Positions 56,851-64,000 of a stretch of DNA of 64,000 nucleotides are shown here, in pieces. A program made the position numbers and the translations under genes. Position 1 is the stretch's first letter, and each line of letters begins with the position of its first letter. This DNA comes from Salminus brasiliensis (taxonomy: Eukaryota > Chordata > Actinopteri > Characiformes > Bryconidae): positions 29,638,782 to 29,702,781 of the forward strand of contig NC_132893.1 of NCBI RefSeq assembly GCF_030463535.1, given 5' to 3'. The notes under the pieces are model-generated. The model did no database searches. It saw only the letters and a program-made list of their open reading frames with translations, and was not told where the DNA came from.

Positions 56851-57441
56851 GCAATTGCATTGGGGCCTATGGCACAGCAGAACCCATTAAGGCAACAATA
56901 TTGATCATTTTTGCTTTAAAATTACAACTTTGACGCTCCACTGACCTTAAAAGCAGCATTGTTTGAAAATGGGTCTATTTTGCTCTGGGCTCTGGGAGCA
57001 TCAAGGAATGTAGATGGTGGATGGTGTAAGTACATTTAGTATGGCACAAATGTAGTTGATCATGCTGGGTGTATACTGGGCTACATTTGCCTCATAGCTT
57101 CAGTGGAAAACTAAGGAAGCAATTTGGACACAGTTTTGATGTATAAGGCAGTGTAAAATCATAACCAATTAACTGTATTGCAGTTATTTTAATAGAAAAG
57201 CTAGACCACAGCTTACCACACAAGTTTTAGCACTCAATGCTATACCATATGAATAGCAGAAACACTTTTTTACCTATTTTATACTTTAAATTTTTGCTAC
57301 ATTTCTTCCTAATAACCATATTTAATTTAAAGTTTAATTTTAATTTAATTTAAAATTAAAAAGATACAAGAGTAATACATTTATTATGACTATTGTTTAA
57401 TGTTTACTGACAGATAGCAACAGATAAAGTTATAAAGATGT

Positions 57442-57447
57442 TTTATT
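57442..57447 (-). terminator. Poly(A) signal of the minus-strand SCPP-type gene
   Basis: TTTATT on the plus strand is AATAAA on the minus strand, about 95 bases past the stop codon. Confidence 0.6.
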
Positions 57448-57541
57448 CAAAACCCTGCAACAGGTTGCATTGCTAATGGCAATATAGAGGGCCTATAGAG
57501 GGCGCTGTAGCTGCTGAGGTATGCATAGAGAGATTTAAAGG

Positions 57542-59010
57542 TCAGGCAGTCCTCCTTGGCACGCTGATGACAATAGGTGGCAGTGTGTACGCAGGCCCGA
57601 AAGGGTAATTGTAGTTGTAGTTGTAGAATGGGTTGTTGAATGGGTAATTGTAGTAGTTACTGTAAAGTTGGTTTCCAGCGAAAGGCAGTGTAAATTCAGG
57701 TTGAGGAACGGGGAAGTAGATGGTCCTTGAGCCTCCTATGGGAACTATTTGAGCCATTGGTGGAGCAAATGGCATCTGCCCCTAAATATGTCACATACAC
57801 ACATACACACATGTTTATTATCCTTTAATATGCATACTGAGATCACAATTCTGAGGCTGGAGTCACACAAGTCTTCTTAGATTTTTCTTTAAAAAAAAGT
57901 ATTTTTAAGAAGTTTTCTCAGTTTTGTTCTCTTAATAAAATCTCTAAGGACAGTTGATATTCTAAAAAAAGAATAAAGAAGTTTCCTAAGTAAATATTTG
58001 AGAACTTCTTAGTGTTTATCATCACATGTTTTTTTTAAGTTATGGAAAACGTAGCTGAATTTTGCAGGGCACTGCCACAGCCTCACAAGATGGAAAAGGT
58101 CTTCTTTGAGCCAGAAAACACATTAAGTAGAAATGTTTGAATATTTAGTTTTGAAATGGAGCTTTGATGCTAATGTAGCTATCACTAATGCCACTAATAG
58201 CAGCTATACTGCCCTAGCGAGCATCTTGCAAACTTCAAGACTAACACAAATTGTGTTGAGCATCCCAAACAGACCTTTAAAGTAAGTTAGTTTATGTACA
58301 TTTACATTTATGGCATTTAGCTGATGCTCTTATCCAGAGCGACTTACAAGGTTACTCGTATTACAGGGGTGGGCCAACATAGTGTTGGGAGTCTTGCCCA
58401 AGGACTCTTATTGGTGTAGTGCAGCATAGTCACTCAGATCGGGAATCAAACCCCAGTCTCCCACATGGTGTGGTATCTCACTGGCAGGTTGTGGTGTTAT
58501 CTGTTGCGCCACACCAACCACCTTCTGATACTGTATGACTTTCTGTTTTTGCCTTTCAGGCTAAACCTCAGGCAGAAGTCAGGCTGCTAGCAGTAGCTAT
58601 TACAGTCAGCATTATGGTTAGTGCTTTGTCCCAAGTCTATTTGAGATTAGTTAACTTAACAAATATGCGGCAAATGTGTGATGGTTAGCCACATAGCTCC
58701 AATTGTGGGCTGAAAACCTTGGACTCCAAGACACCAGTCACTGCATTAAGCAATGCTTTTGTGAGTGTGTTTGCAGCACCGACTTTCAAAACATGCTCTG
58801 CTCTGGTTTGGTTGCACTTACTGCATCAAACGATGGCACATTTCCTCTCTTGCTGACTTGCTCCACCACCTGAATAAAGAGAAAAGACAGGCTGGATGTC
58901 AGGCTTTGCTACAGAGGCTGCTTCTCAAATGAACTGACCTCGGATTTGAGACTTACAGGTGCAGAGGAACACACGCCCAGAAACACCAACACAACAATAA
59001 ATGCCTTCAT
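57542..59010 (-). CDS. Secreted Asn/Tyr/Pro-rich SCPP-type protein
   Basis: Three coding exons on the minus strand: 59010-58957 (signal peptide, MKAFIVVLVFLGVCSSAP), 58869-58822 (VVEQVSKRGNVPSFDA) and 57781-57542 (GQMPFAPPMAQIVPIG, then a Tyr/Asn/Pro/Phe-rich body ending VISVPRRTA). Total about 113 residues. Both introns are phase 0 and the first cleavage-site exon ends Ser-Ala-Pro, the signature of secretory calcium-binding phosphoprotein genes. The core (LYSNYYNYPFNNPFYNYNYN) is low-complexity and resembles P/Q-rich SCPPs of teeth and scales. No Ser-X-Glu phosphorylation motif is seen. I cannot say which SCPP it is; it may be lineage-specific. Confidence 0.8.
58297..58525 (-). mobile_element. 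tRNA-derived SINE, copy 2
   Basis: Fuller copy of the 47641-47880 family. It includes ATTTAGCTGATGCTCTTATC, CAGAGCGACTTACAAGG and, on the minus strand, a B box (GGGGTTTGATTCCCGATC). It lies in the second intron of the minus-strand SCPP-type gene. Confidence 0.8.
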
Positions 59011-59475
59011 CCTTCAGCTTTGCCCTATAAAAAGTATTCATGTTGCTCATTAACCGGTCCACAATATTCTTCCCCAATAATAATACAGATATTTAAAATA
59101 AAATGTAATTTAAATGGCAGTCTAAAAATAACATACTCAATACTCAAAATAAACACATGCAGGTTTTAATAAAAATGTGTGCAAAATGACATTAAGGAAT
59201 TGTAATTCTAGTATAGTACATATCTAGATACTCTCTTTAGTGCTCATTACTATTACATTTGGTTGCATGTGTATATGTTATTATCTCAAGACCCACATTA
59301 CACTGGTTTACATTCTGTTGGGCAACAAAAAGTTAGATTTGTTTAATTGGTTCCTTCACTATGTAAAACAATGTCAAAGACATATTTCTGAAGCATAATT
59401 TATCAAACTTGGCCCTGAGATTTGTAAATTAGCATATTCCTTTCCTTTGAAAAAGAAACAAAAAATTTAACTTAC

Positions 59476-59510
59476 CATCAAAACAGAAACAGCAGCTTAT
59501 CTCCAATATC
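59476..59510 (-). other. Putative non-coding exon 1 of the minus-strand SCPP-type gene
   Basis: On the minus strand GCTGCTGTTTCTGTTTTGATG precedes a GTAAGT donor at 59475. A TATAC/TATATA run lies just upstream (59519-59537). SCPP genes usually have an untranslated first exon in this position. The start is not defined by the sequence. Confidence 0.45.
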
Positions 59511-59960
59511 TAGGAAACCGTATACATATATATATATCATTCAGGATCAGTGCGTCCAATCAGGTTCTATCACCAGCTCATGATTTGAATGCAATAGACA
59601 GATGGAGTTGCAACATCAGTCCATTAAAGTACGGCAGTATTTAACAAAAGCCGCAAACCATAATGTAAAAGAAGGTGAAAAACAACTCTTAATTTAAATT
59701 AACCATTTAACCAAGATATAATCAGACTGAACATTGTCTCTGCCAGGTTTAGCCTACATTCCTTTTCCCTGACCTCAGTGCAGGTGTGCCCAAATCCTGT
59801 GTGCACCCAGCCTGATCCAGTTCATTAGTAAGTTATCAAGCCCATGGCAAGATAAATGAGTATGTTACAACAGGAAAAGCGGTGCAGTTACGACAGCATC
59901 AGTGTAATGTGGCCAGCCAAATAACCATGCTGACAACTGCTTTGAGACATTCCTATTCCT

Positions 59961-59985
59961 ACACACACACACACACACACACACA
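59961..59985. repeat. (AC)n microsatellite
   Basis: About 12 AC units upstream of the minisatellite, within the shared 5' region of the SCPP-type genes. Confidence 0.9.
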
Positions 59986-60134
59986 GACACACAGCTCCAC
60001 AGCAGGCAGAGGAAATAAAACTCACTAGATCAATGCGGAAGGTCACTTAGCTGGCCCATATTGAGGCCTAAGAGCCGCAAAGCACAGTCGCAATCCACAA
60101 TCCACAGAAAACGTCCCAGCCGAGTTATAAAGTC

Positions 60135-60770
60135 ACTTTGTGTTGGGTCGTGGTCCCATCCAAGCTGAAGTGTAGAGTCACTCCTGTGACAAAACAGGGA
60201 AACATCCAAGTCGGGGTGACCTGGAATACATCAAAGTAGTGTCACTCCAGTGGCAGGCCTGGAAAACCATCATAGCCGCAAAGCAGAATCCCTCCAGTGG
60301 CACACTGTGGAAGCATCCAAACCACCTCTAGACTCTGATGTAGGGTCCTTCCATTGGCCAGCTATGGCAAAATATCCAAGCCCTGATGTAGGGTCACTTC
60401 AGTGGCAGGCTGGGGAAACATCCAAACTGTGGTGTAGGGTCACTTTAGTGGTGGCCCTGGAAAAGCATCCAAGGCGTGAAGCAGATTCACTGTGGTCTAA
60501 AGTCACAAAGTAGAGCCACTCCAGTGTCACACTATGGAAATATCCAAACCGTGGTGTACGGTTACTCCAGTGGTGTCTGTGAAAACATCCATACCCTGAA
60601 GTAGGGTCACTTCTTTGGCCGACTATGGAAAATCATCCAAGCCATGATGTAGGGTCATTCCATTGGCAGGCTGTGGTGTAGGGTCACTCCAGTGTCAGCC
60701 CTGGAAAAACATCCAAGCCATGATGTAAGGTCACTTTGATGGCAGGCCTAAAAAACTCCAGGCGGACTAT
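60135..60770. repeat. Minisatellite of about 50-bp units
   Basis: About a dozen diverged units. The consensus runs GATGTAGGGTCACTCCAGTG, GCAGGCTGTGG, AAAACATCCAAGCC. Unit ends vary, so the period is roughly 45-60 bases. It lies between the two head-to-head SCPP-type genes, in what would be their shared upstream region. Confidence 0.85.
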
Positions 60771-61328
60771 GGACACATCCATGTTGCAATGCAAACGCAA
60801 CTCTGGTGGCAGGCCTGGGAAGACATCAAAGCAGCAGTCTGGGGAATTAAACAGGCCTTAAGTGTCCTTGAAGGTGAAGTTAAAGGACATATGCACGCTG
60901 TTGCACGTCTGATTCTGCCTGTTAGTCTAGTCTTTATGAAAACAAACACACCCGCCACCCAAAAGAACTTTTCCCCCTATATAGCATCACAGGTGCTGAA
61001 TGTTTTGCAATAATAATGAGCATCTAATTTGAGAAACTATGAATTGAAATACATTATTAAAGATGCGTTTCGCTTGGGGCAAAACAGATGGGCTTAGTCC
61101 TAAGCCACAAAGAAGTTACACAGAGAAATTACAGTTATATAAAACACCAATACCTTTTGCATTGCACAATGAACCGTGCACCTTTGCACCTATAAAGCAC
61201 TGAGTTTCAATTCCAGTGAAGTTAATGTGTGTATGAGAACCTCAATTTATGTTCTTCTTCCATCAGAACTATTAATTATGTTGGCAGGTGAGTAGCTGTT
61301 GTGATTGGTTGGGCACAGGAAGACAGCA

Positions 61329-61407
61329 TTTATAGGCAAGCACAAAATGCAGTGTTGCCACACTTGGTCTCTGATTAGAATTTTGTGCATCTTGACGTAG
61401 TTTTGAG
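61329..61407 (+). promoter_or_regulatory. TATA box and non-coding exon 1 of the plus-strand SCPP-type gene
   Basis: CATTTATAGGC at about 61327-61337 is a good TATA box. About 30 bases later a short untranslated exon would run to a GTGAGT donor at 61408 (TTTTGAG|GTGAGT). The next acceptor, CTTCAAACAG, ends at 61530, 28 bases before the start codon. This fits the usual SCPP layout. Confidence 0.55.
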
Positions 61408-61558
61408 GTGAGTTTGAAAAATATATATATATATGTTTTGCAATTACAGACATTTTTAATTAATTTCTTTCGTGCAGTGTCATTTTCTTCACCTAACCAA
61501 TAAAAAGCATTTTTCTGTTTCTTCAAACAGGTTTGTTTATTTATTGTATGTTTTGATC

Positions 61559-63201
61559 ATGAGGACAGCTTTCCTCCTGTTGGTGCTGACAGGCTATAGC
61601 CTCAGTGCTCCAGTATGTATTATGTTTTACTTCATATTTATTCTAAAGTCACTGTCAATACTCCTGCACTGATGCACTGATGCATTTTCTGTTTGTTTGT
61701 TTTTTTAACACAGCTGGACCAAGATGCACAGACTGATGAGGAATATATGAATGTTGGTGTGAGTATATTTTGTATGGCATATAACAGGGGCCAGTAAAAT
61801 GGAGCTGTGCCACACTCAAATCACAATGGTAAAAAGCCAAATTTATCCTGAATATCTGAACAGAACTACAGGACATGCCACACAAATTCACTACATGCAC
61901 TACATTGCCCATAATGCCTCAGGATCTTTCCAAAAGCTTGTACAGCTTATGCTTTCAGTCAATGCCAGTGTAATATACATCCATTAATATATATATATAT
62001 ATATATAAGTCAACAATACAATAGACAAGGCAATAATAGCTCATAGCTATAGGTTTTGGTTAAGGCCACTTAGAACTGTATAACCTACCAAAATACATGT
62101 TAGACCACTAAAGCAAAGACATTAATTAAATTAGCAAAGGCACCAGCTATGTTATGGATTTTTGTTTACTATGTTTATGTAAGTTATTAAAAGGGGCATT
62201 GATAATACAAGCTTGTAAAAATGATCACTGTGATGTAGCCAGTATAACAGCAAACTTTTCTTTAAAAAGCCTGTGTTAGCTACAAAGACAAATCACAGTT
62301 TCACATGTAGTTTAATGCCACAGTGGAAATACTTCATGCATGCATGTGACAGTAATATTACTAATAAACTACTGATAATACAAACACTAATAATAATAAA
62401 AAAGAATATTACTACTAACATTATTAGCTAGTAACTAGTAATATTATTAAACAAGCGGGGGAAATTCTATATGTGCCCCAGTACAAGAAGTAGTAGTAGT
62501 AAAAACACCCCTGGCTTATACACTAGGCTATAAATCATTTATATATATTAAATATGGGCCTATGAGAGTGAATTTGTCCATGCAGTCAGAAATATCCTGT
62601 CATTAGAACAAAAAAAAATACATGCATAAGTACTCACAAATATATTACGTCTTATGCAAAAGTTTGGGCACCCCTGGTCAAAGAAGTGAAAATAAATAAA
62701 TCACATTTTTTATTCATTTACTGAATAATGAATTACTTTTCTAAATAAGTACAGCTAAATCTCATTAACTCCTAAATTAATTGTATATTTTTTAGCTTAA
62801 TTTCTATCTGAAGCATCTGCCTGTTGCCTTCTGTTAATGTACCGTATTTTGCGTTCATGTATCAATGAGCATTTCTTTACTGCCCATGATAACTGACCAT
62901 ATGAGAGATCTCTTTGTTTTCCACTCTGCTGATTCTTCCACAGAGTTTAAGATTCCTTCGGCGGCCGCAGGCTCAGCAAGACACCAGTGGCCTTGGATCG
63001 TACTTCTACCCGTCCCCCCGACTGGAGTATTACAACTTCCTTGACTTTACCTCTCTCGGCATTATGCCTAGCAACAATCCACCCCTCAACCCATTTTATA
63101 GGCCTTACAACCCTTCAAGATCTCAGGTATACACGCATTATCCCTTTTTCAGTGGTGGCCAAGTCACTCCTTTGATCATCAACCTGAAGAACCTGGCTTG
63201 A
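61559..63201 (+). CDS. Secreted Pro/Tyr/Asn-rich SCPP-type protein
   Basis: Coding exons 61559-61612 (signal peptide MRTAFLLLVLTGYSLSAP), 61714-61758 (LDQDAQTDEEYMNVG) and 62944-63201 (SLRFLRRPQAQQDTSG to the C-terminus LIINLKNLA). Total 118 residues with both introns in phase 0. The signal exon is 18 codons ending Ser-Ala-Pro, exactly as in the divergent neighbour. The mature protein has an acidic second exon and a body rich in Pro, Tyr, Asn and Phe (NPPLNPFYRPYNPSRSQ). Its C-terminal hydrophobic block (VTPLIINL) parallels LPPIVISV of the neighbour, so the two are probably old tandem relatives. Function is inferred as a mineralising-tissue or integument matrix protein. The specific SCPP name is not recognised. 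Confidence 0.82.
61988..62008. repeat. Short (AT)n run
   Basis: About ten AT units in the second intron of the plus-strand SCPP-type gene. The rest of that intron (61759-62943) is AT-rich with ATTATTA clusters and no supported element. Confidence 0.8.
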
Positions 63202-63412
63202 TGCTGTCATACAACCTGTGTGACTGCAAATGTATTGGATAATGATATGCAGTGTGACATTGAATTACAATGGCATTGTGGGTTTATTGTTATTAATCAG
63301 AGCTGTATAGTAACTGGGTCAGTTTACTCAGTTCCGTGTGTTTAAGTAACAATTTAGAGTCATTTGTTCTTCTCTAAATATTCAGAATACTTTTACTTCT
63401 ACTGAAGCATAT

Positions 63413-63632
63413 TAGTGGGCTATGTGGGTTTCAGGTAGGGTCCAGGTGGGCATGAGCTCTGAGTTGTTTTGTACCCCACTGTTACAGCCTACCCTCATAT
63501 GGGTCCCATCTAGGTCCTATTTACAGTACAACCCAGATGAGGCCCATGTTTAACCCCTCCTGGTCCCATCATTGACCCACTGACAAAACTAACTAACCAT
63601 ATTGGCACCACATGGACATGTTATCTGGGTTT
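63413..63632. repeat. R3 dispersed repeat, copy 3
   Basis: GTGGGCTATGTGGGTTTCAG, CATGAGCTCTGAGTTG, GGGTCCCATCTAGGTCC, ATGTTTAACCCCTCCTGG and ATCATTGACCCACTGAC match the other two copies. It lies 200 bases after the SCPP stop codon. Confidence 0.65.
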
Positions 63633-64000
63633 TACTTGCATTTTACTATCCTTGTACTGGACCACTGGACCAACTTCTGTGTTTAGGGATGCACTGTATG
63701 TTGTGGGAAGACTACTCCTTTTAAAAGCCTGTGTTATCTAGCAAGACAAAATCGGTTTTATATTAGTTTTGTGACTTTATCATTCACACATGTTCAAATG
63801 TAGTTTTATGTAATGTCAAGTACATGTCACTTTATAGTACTAATGCTAATACTAATTACTAATATAATACTTCTAATAATCATTATAATTATAATTTGAT
63901 GAATCAGTAGAAAAGCAGATTTTTGTGTTACTTTTAAAGTTGTATGCTTGAATCCCACAGGTGAGAGTGAGAGTACCAAATGAGTTTGAATGAGAGTAAT
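63633..64000. other. Window end, no gene seen
   Basis: AT-rich sequence with a short run of ACTAATAxxACTTCTAATAA-like repeats. No supported feature. Confidence 0.5.

Larger units (their letters stand above)
53850..57440. other. Spacer between the mucin and SCPP genes
   Basis: Contains a MITE-like relative (54750-54930), an R1 copy (55012-55490), (GA)n (55783-55846) and an R3 copy (56533-56850). No exon set is supported. Confidence 0.45.

Noticed and set aside
60250-60513. 87-codon open frame between the SCPP-type genes
   Set aside because: It is entirely made of minisatellite units; the frame is a by-product of the repeat.
60135-60770. CRISPR-like repeat array
   Set aside because: Units are diverged and contiguous with no unique spacers; the host is a vertebrate.

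Overview
The window is chromosomal DNA of a ray-finned fish, almost certainly a teleost. The evidence is short GT-AG exons in long AT-rich introns, several Tc1-like transposons with DD34E transposase remains, tRNA-derived SINEs, L2-like LINE tails ending in pentanucleotide repeats, and genes typical of teleosts. The repeat families look like those I remember from catfish, characins and cyprinids (Ostariophysi), but that is inference. There is no bacterial content, and I saw no CRISPR array, tRNA or rRNA gene.

Layout. (1) 1-19395, plus strand: the 3' part of a very large LDL-receptor-family gene, best matched to teleost lrp13. I placed about 31 exons encoding 30 LDLa repeats, EGF modules, two YWTD beta-propellers (the second degenerate), a last LDLa, a Ser/Pro linker, an EGF, one transmembrane helix and a short tail with an FxNxxY sorting motif. 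The ligand-binding half is built from an exon triplet (2+1+2 LDLa repeats) copied several times. (2) 22537-26590: an orphan EGF-transmembrane exon with short tail exons and poly(A) signals, either a second receptor gene or a duplicate remnant. (3) 31661-35482, minus strand: two intronless claudin-23-like genes in tandem. (4) 42944-52197, plus strand: a four-exon membrane mucin resembling PARM1. (5) 57542-59500 (minus) and 61360-63201 (plus): two head-to-head genes with the architecture of P/Q-rich secretory calcium-binding phosphoproteins (SCPPs), namely a non-coding first exon, a signal-peptide exon ending in Ser-Ala-Pro, and only phase-0 introns.

How the genes relate. The receptor would be an endocytic receptor for a bulky ligand; yolk lipoprotein is the published role for fish Lrp13. 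The claudins are tight-junction proteins and the mucin is a cell-surface glycoprotein. The SCPPs would be secreted matrix proteins of tooth, scale or skin. A PARM1-SCPP neighbourhood recalls the human chromosome 4q13-q21 region and supports both calls.

The spacers are mostly dispersed repeats. I traced one Tc1-like non-autonomous family in seven copies, others in two or three copies each, a 630-bp minisatellite between the SCPP genes, a 265-bp AT-rich palindrome and an alternating inverted array inside an intron. All coordinates and splice sites were read by eye; no search or alignment was run.
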